Assembly: GCF_932526225.1 (NCBI RefSeq)
Contig: NC_064046.1
Location: forward strand, 16,071,408 to 16,135,407
From: Nematostella vectensis
Taxonomy: Eukaryota > Cnidaria > Anthozoa > Actiniaria > Edwardsiidae
DNA length: 64,000 nucleotides
Direction: 5' to 3'
The notes beneath the pieces were generated by a model. That model was not told where the DNA came from. It saw nothing but the letters and a program-made list of their open reading frames with translations, and made no database searches. Both the position numbers and the translations under genes were made by a program. Position 1 is the stretch's first letter. Each line of letters begins with the position of its first letter. Positions 39,443-52,208 of the stretch are shown piece after piece.

Positions 39443-41448
39443 TTGTATGAAGAGAGTGCCCCACCCTTCCCCATGCTATTGTTGAAATTATGCTCAATAA
39501 ACTTTTACCTCTTCCCTCTCCACCAGTTAAGCATTCCATGTATGCTTCCCTGTACAAAATGCACCCCTTCAAATAGAACATTAAAGTTCACATACTTGTT
39601 TACTTCCTCAAACTCTTTGCTTTGTGTTTTTTGTTAACTTCCTAGGAACAAATTGAATACATATAATCAATAAATCTAGCAAGCTTATTTTGCAAACTCA
39701 CTTGTTTTTATTATTTTTGCGCAAAACCTATCAGGATTAAGAAGGTTCAGCACAAAGAAAAAAAAGGAATTAAAAAAAAAAGCCCATTGGCCTGGGATTG
39801 AACCCGGTCTGAAGAACAAAACGGAAACCATACATACGGATTACCCAATCGGTATGGCAGCACAAGGCTTTTACGGAAGGCTGTAAAGAACCCGAAGGCC
39901 CCAAGCACCGATATTTCCGAGCGAATATGCTGTACAACACTCTTGCAAGGTTATCCCAACACGCGCATTAATGGGGAGGACAATAACCAGGATCCCAGGC
40001 CTGTAATACGGTTACGCCACGCACAGCTCGCCGAGATTGTGGATGACAAAAAATAGAGGTCTATTTGGGCGTCTTGGGTCCCTTGGGGACTCGCCATGCG
40101 CACGGGTGCATCTCTTTTATTGTGTACATGACATCAAATTAGCGAAGAAAAAAGATGCTGTTTTGGTATCATGTGAAAATCATAAAATAAATAGAAATAA
40201 AGACGTAAGGGGGGAGAATATTGACATCTTCATATTAGAATATTGACAAAATCCGCAATTTTGTCTACGCTGACTAAGTAAAGCTGTATTTTACTTTAAA
40301 GGGGCAGCAGCATAGTACTGCGCATGTCTGGAGTCAGTGATTATTGTAGGCTTTTAAGTGTCTACAAACAGTTGAACTTTTTAAAAGCTGTCAATACCTT
40401 ATTAAATAATATGCAATATTATATTGAAAACTATGTTAATGGACAGTTTGTGATCATTTTTTTGTTTTGTTTAAAGTCTCCCACATGTACCAAAAGCTCA
40501 TAAGTCGGTATTAGAATTTCACTGAAGTTCATTGTGTCAAGGCTCTAGAGCTATTGCAAACTCTTAAACATGACACTCCCCCTTTAAAGGAAAGTAAAAA
40601 AAATCAAAATTGTTGGTGGGGGTCTCTGTTGTGTTTGTTTTCTTTTTAGTTTTGTTCTATTATTATTATTATTTTCTTTTTTAGAGGGGGAGGGGAATTC
40701 AGCTAAAAAAAATAGCCAAGGATCAATTCAAGCAACTAGTACAAAAGATGTTTTTTGCAGTCCTTTATTCAATATATTCAAGGTTATCATGCAATTCTGT
40801 TGTTTGACCGCATATATATATATATATATTTTCTTTCTTTTCATTACAAGTTCTATATGTGTAAGTGGTGACCATAGCTATGATTACTATTATTTAGAAT
40901 ATTTTTTTACCTACTAACAGAAAACAACTTGACTGCAAAACACTTACTGTAGGGCACTCGATATTAGGCATTACTTTCATGTGGATGTAAGGTTTAAATG
41001 TCAAAACCTTCATTAACCCGTGAACTACGCTTTAGCGTATTACACTTTGTGGTGATCTGATTCTATTGTACTTTTTTGTGTTTTACTAACTATTACCGTT
41101 TAACTATCACACTTTGTTTCACGGGTTAATGAAAACCACTCTAATTACTTACAGTAGTTCTTTTTTAATATTATTATTTACTTGTATAATTTAGATGAGC
41201 AATACATATTTCTTTATGGCTTTGTAGAGCTCATCTCGTTCCTCATAAATAACAAACAAAATGAAGTTTGTTCTTATTTTGGTGCAAAGGAATCTACAGT
41301 AGTTTTCTAATCAGATAATTGTTTTTCTTTTAACACTCACCTGTTATTTCAACAGCCTTACTTGAGTTTGCTTGTCTCAGAAATAGACCTTGCTTAATAA
41401 ACAAAGACATGTTACAAACTTATTTAATAATAGGTAACAACTGCAATA
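39443..41448 (+). repeat. Satellite monomer 23 (2,006 bp, full class)
   Basis: Near copy of monomer 18 (offset 7,414 bp), including CCCCATGC and GGGTGCATCTC variants. Confidence 0.9.
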
Positions 41449-42584
41449 TTGTATGAAGAGAGTGCCCCTCTCTTCCCCCTGCTATTGTTGAAATTATGCT
41501 CAATAAAATTTTACCTCTTCCCTCTCCACCAGTTAAGCATTCTATGTATGCTTCCCTGTACAAAATGCACCCCTTCAAATAGAACATTAAAGTTCACATA
41601 CTTGTTTACTTCCTCAAACTCTTTGCTTTGTGTTTTTTGTTAACTTCCCAGGAACAAATTGAATACATATAATAAATAAATCTAGCAAGCTTATTTTGCA
41701 AACTCACTTTTTTTATTATTTTTGCGCAAAACCTATCAGGATTAAGGGGGTCCAGCACAAAGAAAAAAAAACGAACTAAAAAAAAAAGCCCATTGGCCTG
41801 GGATCGAACCCGGTCTGAAGAACAAAACGGAAACCATACATACGGATTACCCAATCGGTATGGCAGCACAAGGCTTTTACGGAAGGCTGTAAAGAACCCG
41901 AAGGCCCCTTTATTCAATATATTCAAGGTTATCATGCAATTCTGTTGTTTGACTGCATATATATTTTTTCTTTCTTTTCATTACAAGTTCTATATGTGTA
42001 AGTGGTGACCATAGCTATGATTACTATTATTTAGAATATTTTTTTACCTACTAACAGAAAACAACTTGACTGCAAAACACTTACTGTAGGGCACTCGATA
42101 TTAGGCATTACTTTCATGTGGATGTAAGGTTGAAATGTCAAAACCTTCATTAACCCGTGAACTACGCTTTAGCGTATTACACTTTGTGGTGATCTGATTC
42201 TATTGTACTTTTTTGTGTTTTACTAACTATTACCGTTTAACTATCACACCTTGTTTCACGGGTTAATGAAAACCACTCTAATTACTTACAGTAGTTTTTT
42301 TTAATATTATTATTTACTTGTATAATTTAGATGAGCAATACATATTTCTTTATGGCTTTGTAGAGCTCATCTCGTTCCTCATAAATAACAAACAAAATGA
42401 AGTTTGTTCTTATTTTGGTGCAAAGGAATCTACAGTAGTTTTCTAATCAGATAATTGTTTTTCTTTTAACACTCACCTGTTATTTCAACAGCCTTACTTG
42501 AGTTTGCTTGTCGCAGAAATAGACCTTTCTTAATAAAAAAAGACATGTAACAAACTTATTTAATAATAGGTAACAACTGCAATT
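41449..42584 (+). repeat. Satellite monomer 24 (1,136 bp, large-deletion class)
   Basis: Junction near 41,908; near copy of monomer 19 at offset 7,414 bp but with the common variants TATGTGTAAG and CACTTTGTGG. Confidence 0.9.
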
Positions 42585-44587
42585 TTGTATGAAGAGAGTG
42601 CCCCACCCTTCCCCCTGCTATTGTTGAAATTATGCTCAATAAACTTTTACCTCTTCCCTCTCCACCAGTTAAGCATTCTATGTATGCTTCCCTGTACAAA
42701 ATGCACCCCTTCAAATAGAACATTAAAGTTCACATACTTGTTTACTTCCTCAAACTCTTTGCTTTGTGTTTTTTGTTAACTTCCTAGGAACAAATTGAAT
42801 ACAAATAATCAATAAATCTAGCAAGCTTATTTTGCAAACTCACTTTTTTTTATTATTTTTGCGCAAAACCTATCAGGATTAAGGGGATCCAGCACAAAGA
42901 AAAAAAAACGAACTAAAAAAAAAGCCCATTGGCCTGGGATCGAACCCGGTCTGAAGAACAAAACGGAAACCATACATACGGATTACCCAATCGGTATGGC
43001 AGCACAAGGCTTTTACGGAAGGCTGTAAAGAACCCGAAAGCCCCAAGCACCGATATTTCCGAGCGAATATGCTGTACAACACTTTTGCAAGGTTATCCCA
43101 ACCCGCGCATTAATGGGGAGGACAATAACCAGGATCCCAGGCCTGTAATACGGTTACGCCACGCACAGCTCGCCGAGATTGTGGATGACAAAAAATAGAG
43201 GTCTATTTGGGCGTCTTGTGGTCCCTTGGGGACTCGCCATGCGCACGGGCGCATCTCTTTTATTGTGTACATGACATCAAATTAGCAAAGAAAAAAGACG
43301 CTGTTTTGGTATCATGTGAAAAGCATAAAATAAATAGAAATAAAGACGTAAGGGGGGAGAATATTGACATATTTATATTAGAATATTGACAAAATCCGCA
43401 ATATTGTCTACGCTGACTAAGTAAAATTGTGTTTTACTTTAAAGGGGCAGCAGCATAGTACTGCGCATGTCTGGAGTCAGTGTTTATTGTAGGCTTTTAA
43501 GTGTCTACAAACAGTTGAACTTTTTAAAAGCTGTCAATACCTTATTAAATAATATGCAATATTATATTGAAAACTATGTTAATGGAGAGTTTGTGGTCAT
43601 TTGTTTTGTTTTGTTTAAAGTCTCCCACATGTACCAAAAGCTCATAAGTCAGTATTAGAATTTCACTGAAGTTCATTGTGTCAGGGCTCTAGAGCTATTG
43701 CAAATCTCTTAACCATGACACTCCCTCTTTAAAGGAAAGTAAAAAAATCAAAATTGTTGGTGGGGTTCTCTGTTGTGTTTCTTTTCTTTTTAGTTTTGTT
43801 CTATTATTATTATTATTATTTTCTTTTTTAAAGGGGGAGGGGAATTCAGCTAAAAATAGCCAAGGGTCAATTTAAGCAACTAGCACAAAAGATGTTTTTT
43901 TGCAGTCCTTTATTCAATATATTCAAGGTTATCATGCAATTCTGTTGTTTGACTGCATATATATATTTTTTCTTTCTTTTCATTACAAGTGCTATATGTG
44001 TAAGTGGTGACCATAGCTATGATTACTATTATTTAGAATATTTTTTTACCTACTAACAGAAAACAACTTGACTGCAAAACACTTACTGTAGGGCACTCGA
44101 TATCAGGCATTACTTTCATGTGGATGTAAGGTTGAAATGTCAAAACCTTCATTAACCCGTGAACTACGCTTTAGCGTATAACACTTTGTGGTGATCTGAT
44201 TCTATTGTACTTTTTTGTGTTTTACTAACTATTACCGTTTAACTATCACACTTTGTTTTACGGGTTAATGAAAACCACTCTAATTACTTACAGTAGTTCT
44301 TTTTTAATATTATTATTTACTTGTATAATTTAGATGAGCAATACATATTTCTTTATGGCTTTGTAGAGCTCATCTCGTTCCTCATAAATAACAAACAAAA
44401 TGAAGTTTGTTCTTATTTTGGTGCAAAGGAATCTACAGTAGTTTTCTAATCAGATAATTGTTTTTCTTTTAACACTCACCTGTTATTTCAACAGCCTTAC
44501 TTGAGTTTGCTTGTCTCAGAAATAGACCTTGCTTAATAAACAAAGACATGTTACAAACTTATTTAATAATAGGTAACAACTGCAATT
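42585..44587 (+). repeat. Satellite monomer 25 (2,003 bp, full class)
   Basis: Copy of monomer 15 in the 16.5-kb duplication. One extra base in TCTTGTGGTCCC breaks an otherwise common open frame, with no sign of selection against it. Confidence 0.9.
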
Positions 44588-46550
44588 TTGTATGAAGAGA
44601 GTGCCCCACCCTTCCCCCTGCTATTGTTGAAATTATGCTCAATAAACTTTTACCTCTTCCCTCTCCACCAGTTAAGCATTCTATGTATGCTTCCCTGTAC
44701 AAAATGCACCCCTTCAAATAGAACATTAAAGTTCACATACTTGTTTACTTCCTCAAACTCTTTGCTTTGTGTTTTTTGTTAACTTCCTAGGAACAAATTG
44801 AATACATATAATCAATAAATCTAGCAAGCTTATTTTGCAAACTCACTTTTTTTTATTATTTTTGCGCAAAACCTATCAGGATTAAGGGGTTGTCCAGCAC
44901 AAAGAAAAAAAACGAACTAAAAAAAAAAGCTCATTGGCCTTGGATCGAACCCGGTCTGAAGAACAAAACGGAAACCATACATACGGATTACCCAATCGGT
45001 ATGGCACCACAAGGCTTTTACGGAAGGCTGTAAAGAACCCGAAGTCCCCAAGCGCATTAATGGGGAGGACAATAACCAGGATCCCAGGCCTGTAATACGG
45101 TTACGCCACGCACAGCTCGCCGAGATTGTGGATGACAAAAAATAGAGGTCTATTTGGGCGTCTTGGGTCCCTTGGGGACTCGCCATGCGCACGGGCGCAT
45201 CTCTTTTATTGTGTACATGACATCAAATTATCGAAGAAAAAAGACGCTGTTTTGGTATCATGTGAAAAGCATAAAATAAATAGAAATAAAGACGTAAGGG
45301 GGGAGAATATTGACATATTCATATAAGAATATTGACAAAATCCGCAATATTGTCTACGCTGACTAAGTGAAGCTGTATTTTACTTTAAAGGGGCAGCAGC
45401 ATAGTACTGCGCATGTCTGGAGTCAGTGTTTATTGTAGGCTTTTCAGTGTCTACAAACAGTTAAACTTTTTAAAAGCTGTTAATACTTTATTAAATAATA
45501 TGCAATATTGTATTGAAAACTATGTTAATGGACAGTTTGTGGTCATTTTTTTTGTTTTGTTTAAAGTCTCCCATATGTACCAAAAGCTCATAAGTCAGTA
45601 TTAGAATTTCACTAAAGTACATTGTGTCAGGGCTCTAGAGCTATTTCAAATCTTTTAAACATGACACTCCCCTTTTAAAGGAAAGTAAAAAAAATCGAAA
45701 TTGTTGGTGGGGGTCTCTGTTGTGTTTGTTTTCTTTTTAGTTTTGTTCTATTATTAATATTATTATTATTTTCTTTTTTAGAGGGGGAGGGGAAGTCAGC
45801 TAAAAATAGCCAAGGGTCAATTCAAGCAACTAGTACAAAAGATGTTTTTTTGCAGTCCTTTATTCAATATATTCAAGGTTATCATGCAATTCTGTTGATT
45901 GACTGCATATATATATATATATATATTTTTTTTTCTTTCTTTTCATTACAAGTTCTATATGTGTAAGTGGTGACCATAGCTATGATTACTATTATTTAGA
46001 ATATTTTTTTACCTACTAACAGAAAACAACTTGACTGCAAAACACTTACTGTAGGGCACTCGATATTAGGCATTACTTTCATGTGGATGTAAGGTTGAAA
46101 TGTCAAAACCTTCATTAACCCGTGAACTATGCTTTAGCGTATTACACTTTGTGGTGATCTGATTCTATTGTACTTTTTTGTGTTTTACTAACTATTACCG
46201 TTTAACTATCACACTTTGTTTCACGGGTTAATGAAAACCACTCTAATTACTTACAGTAGTTCTTTTTTAATATTTTTATTTACTTGTATAATTTAGATGA
46301 GCAATACATATTTTTTTATGGCTTTGTAGAGCTCATCTCGTTCCTCATAAATAACAAACAAAATGAAGTTTGTTCTTATTTTGGTGCAAAGGAATCTACA
46401 GTAGTTTTCTAATCAGATAATTGTTTTTCTTTTAACACTCACCTGTTATTTCAACAGCCTTACTTGAGTTTGCTTGTCTCAGAAATAGACCTTGCTTAAT
46501 AAACAAAGACATGTTGAAAACTTATTTAATAATAGGTAACAACTGCAATA
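44588..46550 (+). repeat. Satellite monomer 26 (1,963 bp, 58-bp-deletion class)
   Basis: Copy of monomer 16 in the 16.5-kb duplication; long (TA)n tract near 45,906. Confidence 0.9.
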
Positions 46551-48554
46551 TTGTATGAAGGGAGTGCCCCTCTCTTCCCCCTGCTATTGTTGAAATTATG
46601 CTCAATAAACTTTTACCTCTTCCCTCTCCACCAGTAAAGCTTTCTATGTATGCTTCCCTGTACAAAATGCACCCCTTCAAATAGAACATTAAAGTTCACA
46701 TACTTGTTTACTTCCTCAAACTCTTTGCTTTGTGTTTTTTGTTAACTTCCTAGGAACAAATTGAATACATATAATAAATAAATCTAGCAAGCTTATTTTG
46801 CAAACTCACTTTTTTTTATTATTTTTGCGCAAAACCTATCAGGATTAAGGGGGTCCAGCACAAAGAAAAAAAAAACGAACTAAAAAAAAAAGCCCATTGG
46901 CCTGGGATCGAACCCGGTCTGAAGAACAAAACGGAAACCATACATACGGATTACCCAATCGGTATGGCAGCACAAGGCTTTTACGGAAGGCTGTAAAGAA
47001 CCCGAAAGCCCCAAGCACCGATATTTCCGAGCGAATATGCTGTACAACACTCTTGCAAGGTTATCCCAACCCGCGCATTAATGGGGAGGACAATAACCAG
47101 GATCCCAGGCCTGTAATACGGTTACGCCACGCACAGCTCGCCGAGATTGTGGATGACAAAAAATAGAGGTCTATTTGCGTGTCTTGGGTCCCTTGGGGAC
47201 TCGCCATGCGCACGGGCGCATCTCTTTTTTGTGTACATGACATCAAATTAGCGAAGAAAAAAGACGCTGTTTTGGTATCATGTGAAAAGCATAAAATAAA
47301 TAGAAATAAAGACGTAAGGGGGGAGAATATTGACATATTTATATTAGAATATTGACAAAATCCGCAACATTGTCTACGCTGACTAAGTAAAGCTGTATTT
47401 TACTTTAAAGGGGCAGCAGCATAGTACTGCGCATGTCTGGAGTCAGTGTTTATTGTAGGCTTTTAAGTGTCTACAAACAGTTGAACTTTTTAAAAGCTGT
47501 CAATACCTTATTAAATAATATGCAATATTATATTGAAAACTATGTTAATGGACAGTTTGTGGTCATTTTTTATGTTTTGTTTAAAGTCTCCCACATGTAC
47601 CAAAAGCTCATAAGTCAGTATTAGAATTTCACTGAAGTTCATTGTGTCAGGGTTCTAGAGCTATTGCAAATCTCTTAAACATGACACTCCCCCTTTAAAG
47701 GGAAGTAAAAAAAATCAAAATTGTTGGTGGGGGTCTCTGCTGTGTTTGTTTTCTTTTTAGTTTTGTTCTATTATTATTATTATTATTTTCTTTTTTAGAG
47801 GGGGAGGGGAATTCAGCTAAAAATAGCCAAGGGTCAATTCAAGCAACTAGTACAAAAGATGTTTTTTTGCAGTTCTTTATTCAATATATTCAAGGTTATC
47901 ATGCAATTCTGTTGTTTGACTGCATATATATATATTTTCTTTATTTTCATTACAAGTGCTATATGTGTAAGTGGTGACCATGGCTATGATTACTATTATT
48001 TAGAATATTTTTTTACCTACTAACAGAAAACAACTTGACTGCAAAACACTTACTGTAGGCCACTCGATATCAGGCATTACTTTCATGTGGATGTAAGGTT
48101 GAAATGTCAAAACCTTCATTAACCCGTGAACTACGCTTTAGCGTAATACACTTTGTGGTGATCTGATTCTATTGTACTTTTTTGTGTTTTACTAACTATT
48201 ACCGTTTAACTATCACACTTTGTTTCACGGGTTAATGAAAACCACTCTAATTACTTACAGTAGTTCTTTTTTAATATTATTATTTACTTGTATTATTTAG
48301 ATGAGCAATACATATATCTTTATGGCTTTGTAGAGCTCATCTCGTTCCTCATAAATAACAAACAAAATGAAGTTTGTTCTTATTTTGGTGCAAAGGAATC
48401 TACAGTAGTTTTCTAATCAGATAATTGTTTTTCTTTTAACACTCACCTGTTATTTCAACAGCCTTACTTGAGTTTGCTTGTCTCAGAAATAGACCTTGCT
48501 TAATAAACAAAGACATGTTACAAACTTAATTAATAATAGGTTACAACTGCAATA
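46551..48554 (+). repeat. Satellite monomer 27 (2,004 bp, full class)
   Basis: Copy of monomer 17 in the 16.5-kb duplication; last complete monomer. Confidence 0.9.
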
Positions 48555-48750
48555 TTTTATAGAGTGCCCCTCCTTCCCCCTGCTATTGTTAACATTATGC
48601 TCAATACACTGTTACCTCTCCCCTCTTCACCAGTTAAGCATTCTATGTATGCTTCCCTGTACAAAATGCGCCCCTTTAAATAGATCATTAAAGTTTACAT
48701 ACTTGTTTACTTCCTTAAGCTCTTTGCTTTGTGTTTTTTTGTTAACTTCC
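48555..48750 (+). repeat. Satellite monomer 28, truncated and diverged right-hand end
   Basis: Start motif is degraded (ATTTTATAGAGTGCCCC) and single-base changes are denser than in interior monomers. Similarity ends sharply after GTTAACTTCC; the next bases GCGATATCTCG have no counterpart in the monomer. This is the right edge of the satellite. Confidence 0.85.
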
Positions 48751-49109
48751 GCGATATCTCGAATTTTTTTTTGTCTTACTTTCCGGGACATTGTCTGTAC
48801 GTGTCCTATTAATGTTTTTCGTGAAAGTAAGTTTGGGTTAGGACTATATAAGGCCTAAGGAAGCTTTTGAACGTATTAAATCTTGGAAATCTTTAGTTTT
48901 TTTAACCTCAAATCTTTCCTATAATTATTTTTGTTAAACTAAGACTGGGTTAGGAGTCTGTAAGGCCAAATAGGCAGTTTGGATAAAAAACATCCTGAAA
49001 AACTTGGATATTTCTTATGTATGTGCCTTCTAAGACTTTCCCTATAGACTATTAGGCACAAATAAGAGTTGCATAGGTCTCCCTTGGCCCCAATAACACC
49101 CTTTACAGA

Positions 49110-51200
49110 AAAGAAATTAAAGAATTCCGAATTTTTTCGACGATTTTTTTCGATATTCAAAAAATTTCCAAGAGCCAGTAAAGGGCAGCAAACAAGACTT
49201 TGACATATGAGATTTGTGTCCTAGCGCAGCTCTATACCATAAGCGAAAAAAATCTCCAGAAACTTTTTTGCAAGTACGACTTTTTGGGAGTTAAAAATGG
49301 TCCAAATTGCACATTTTCACTAAAATATCTTTGCAAATATTGACTTTGGAGAAAAACAAACTGCATAGCGCTATATGGTTTTTCAAGAGCTTTCGAATGA
49401 GCCTATGCACGTTAAGATTGGATGAGTTTGTTTTTTTCAGTGGTCAAACAAGGTCCAAAAAAGGTCCAAAATCTGAAACCTTCAAAAAACCAAAATCCTT
49501 AATACTTGTCCAAATGAGTCGAGGTTGGTATCATTAGAACCCTGACGGTCCCTGGAGTGTAACTCTGGTTTCGGTTTTTTCATAAGTTGGCATGCGCATA
49601 AATTATCTCCAAAAAACCCCAAAAATGTCCCAGAAGGTACGGGACAACTTTTTTGGCCGAACTACTTGTGCTAAAATTCTCAAACTCTGTATGCTCTATG
49701 TACTCAACAAGGGCTATCTAACCGGGCAATCAGATTTTGATTCGATTAAGAATTGACAAAAGCCGTCAATCTTTTTCCCTACCTTCCGGGACATTTTGAG
49801 TAGGGCCTGGGGACTAGGCATTTAGTCTGATTACTCTCAAACTTGGTCAGCATAAAGACGGTAACGGCACTTAGTTAAGGTTAGAAAATCAAAAGCATAG
49901 CTTTAAAGAAAAGCTGTTAAAAAAGGCAGGAAATAAGGCCAAAATTCACCTTTTCCCTAAAACATCTTGGCAAATATTGACATTGGAGGAAAACAACTTG
50001 CAGAGCGCCTACATGGTTTTTCAAGAGCTTTCGAATGAGCCTATGCACGTTAAGATCGGATGAGTTTGAGTTTTTCAGTGGTCAAACAAGGTCCAAAAGT
50101 GGTCCAAGGTAGAATATGGGCATTTCTGAAGTTAGTCGTAGCCTGCCAAAAGTCACGGGGAAGGTCCAACTATGCTAGTAGACACTAACTAAGAAAGATT
50201 CAGGACGAAGATTGAAGTTTAGACTTTTTTTTGCAAACTTCCCAAAAAATTTTCTGAGTGCCGACAATTTTTTTTCGATTTTCAAAAAATTCCCACGAGC
50301 CAGGAAAAAGCAGCAAATAATATTTTGAAGTATGGGGTTAGTGTCCAAGCGCAGCTCTATGTCATAAGCGAAAGAAATCTCCAGGAAAGATTTTGCAAGT
50401 ACAAATTTTTGGGGGTTAAACATGGTCAAAATTGCACATTCTCCCTAAAATATCTTGGCAAATATTAACTTTGGAGGAAAACAAACTGCTGAGCGCCTAT
50501 ATGGTTTTTCAAGAGCTTTCGAGCCTATGCACGTTAAGATCGGATGAGTTTGAGTTTTTCAGTGGTCAAACAAGGTCCAAAAGTGGTCCAAGGCAGAATA
50601 TGGGCATTTCTGAAGTTAGTCGTAGCCTGCCCAAAGTCACGGGGAAGGTCCAACTATGCTAGTAGACACTAACTAAGAAAGATTCAGGACGAAGATTAAA
50701 GTTTAGAATTTTTTTTGCAAACTTCCCAAAAATTTTTCTGTGCCCACGATTTTATTTCGATTTTCAAAAAGTTCCCACGAGCCAGGAAAGGGCAGCAAAC
50801 AACACTTTGATGAATGCGGTTAGTGTCCAACCGCAGCTTTATGTTATAAGGGAAAGAAATCTCCAGGAAAAATTTTGCAAGAACGACTTTTTGGGGGTTA
50901 AACATGGTCCAAATTGCAAACTTGCCGACGATTTTTTTCGATTTTCAAAAAATTCCCACGAGCCAGGAAATAAAAGCAACCAATACTTTGATGTATGAGG
51001 TTGATGTCCAAGAGCAGGACTATATCATAAGTGTAAGAAATCTCCAGAAACGATTTTGCAAGTACAACTTTTTGGGTGTTAAATATAGTCAAAATTGCAT
51101 CTTCTCCCTAAAATATCTTGGCAAATATTGACATAGACATATGGTTTTTCAAGAGCTTTCGAATGAGCTCAAGCACGTTAAGATTGGATGAGTTTGAGAT
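49110..51200 (+). repeat. Diverged direct repeat of about 480 bp, three to four partial copies
   Basis: The phrase TTTTTCGATTTTCAAAAA followed by (A/T)TTCCCACGAGCCAGGAAA recurs near 50,275, 50,757 and 50,936, and in weaker form near 49,142. It is followed by GCGCAGCTCTAT, GAAATCTCCAG, AAAATATCTTGGCAAATATT and TGGTTTTTCAAGAGCTTTCG. Two adjacent copies are about 482 bp apart; the last is shortened. Confidence 0.75.
49480..49925 (+). repeat. Left arm of a 450-bp inverted repeat
   Basis: Reverse complement matches 52,890-53,330 over about 450 bp with scattered mismatches and small gaps. Shared landmarks include CAAATGAGTCG, GGTATCATTAGAACC, GACGGTCCCTGGA, TTTTTTCATAAGT, TATGCTCTATGTACTCAA, GGGCCTGGGGACTAGGCATT and AACTTGGTCAGCATAAA. 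Confidence 0.85.
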
Positions 51201-51606
51201 TTTTCAAAAAAATTGGCCAAGTTTGAGACTCTATAACTTCTCAGCAAAAAGTGTATTGCTAGGGTTAGATCAATCCAATAAAGAACAAGTCTTGTTCTTT
51301 ACACAGATTCAAACATCGTGAAAATCGGATTAGTTTTGACAGAGATATGATTTTTCAAAGTAGAGTATGTACTTTTTCGGTCGAAAATAAAAAAAATTCC
51401 TCATCATCCAGTTTTTACTCAAACTCTTTCAAACTATAGACTTCAAAAGACCTCTTCAAGGTGCAGCACATACAGTAATTACATGAGATTTGATTTGAAA
51501 ACAAAACAGTTACTCAAGAAACGAATTTTGATGTTTGACTGGCTGCCGTTTCCCTATTTTTCAAGGAATTTTAAAACTTAAAAGTTCAAACTTGTTTCTG
51601 ATAGAC

Positions 51607-51630
51607 TTACGTAATACCAGTATTACGTAA
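51607..51630. repeat. Perfect hairpin with TTACGTAA motifs
   Basis: Ten-base arms TTACGTAATA and TATTACGTAA around the loop CCAG. A third TTACGTAA lies 12 bases further on. TTACGTAA is the consensus site of PAR-bZIP/NFIL3-type factors; any function is unproven. Confidence 0.55.
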
Positions 51631-52194
51631 TTGACGCAATATTACGTAATTGACTAATTTGAATTTTTGACCTTCCACAAGGTTTGACCCTTTGACAAAA
51701 AAATTTCCTCCATTGTGGGAAACTTACACATTTTCGGACTTGGCATGGTCTAAACAACAGGAAATGACCTTTGACCTGTCTCCAAGGTCAAATTTCCGGT
51801 CTTAGTAGAAGAGTGAAAAAACCGAGTTTTCAAACTCCTATAACTTCCAGGGCTTTTGAGATAACTTGTTCATATTCGAGGATCGTATAGGGATCACTCA
51901 GATGATTATTATGGTATGCTTAGCTCTGATTAGCCGAAATTGAAACGGCTATAACTCCGCGAATACTCAAGTTACAGGCAAGTCCTTTGGAGTGCTAACA
52001 GGTACCATCACTAGCTACTACACAATACCTTTCTTTTGGTTGCCATGATTACCGTTGAGACGAAATTACAATTTCAATTTTATTTTTCAAACGGTTCCCA
52101 CGGTCTCAAATTTGTAAATATCGAAAAACCAACTACATCATATTCAAAAACCCAGTGAGGACTAGCAGTTCCCAAAAATTGGTTTGTTTATCAC

Positions 52195-52208
52195 GTTTCC
52201 ATGGCAAC
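52195..52208. promoter_or_regulatory. X-box-like RFX site
   Basis: GTTTCCATGGCAAC matches the RFX X-box pattern (GTTNCC, AT, GGNAAC). It lies in non-coding repeat DNA, so it may be chance. Confidence 0.3.

Larger units (their letters stand above)
1..48750 (+). repeat. Tandem satellite array, about 2-kb monomer, higher-order organised
   Basis: Head-to-tail array with no interruption; 28 copies of the start motif TTGTATGAAG (diverged in the last) are seen, spaced 1,136 to 2,010 bp. Every monomer keeps the same order: C-rich segment CCCTTCCCCCTGC, AATAAATCTAGCAAGC, A-rich tract, GC-rich core with tRNA-like module, GGGGCAGCAGCATAGTACTGC, an A-run, an (ATT)n tract of varying length, a (TA)n tract of varying length, a TTAA-flanked inverted-repeat element, then the next start. 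Length differences come from one 58-bp deletion, one large deletion and the simple tracts. Short open frames of 60-111 codons recur in each monomer because the monomer recurs; several begin at non-ATG codons and none resembles a known protein. I see no coding function. The array starts left of the window, so its true length is unknown. Confidence 0.97.

Noticed and set aside
1-48750. 5S rRNA, snRNA, spliced-leader or histone gene array
   Set aside because: Tandem 2-kb units suggested this, but none of the conserved 5S, U1, U2, U4, U5 or U6 sequence blocks or histone-like frames were found on either strand.
1-48750. CRISPR array
   Set aside because: Repeats are kilobases long with no spacers, in a eukaryotic setting.
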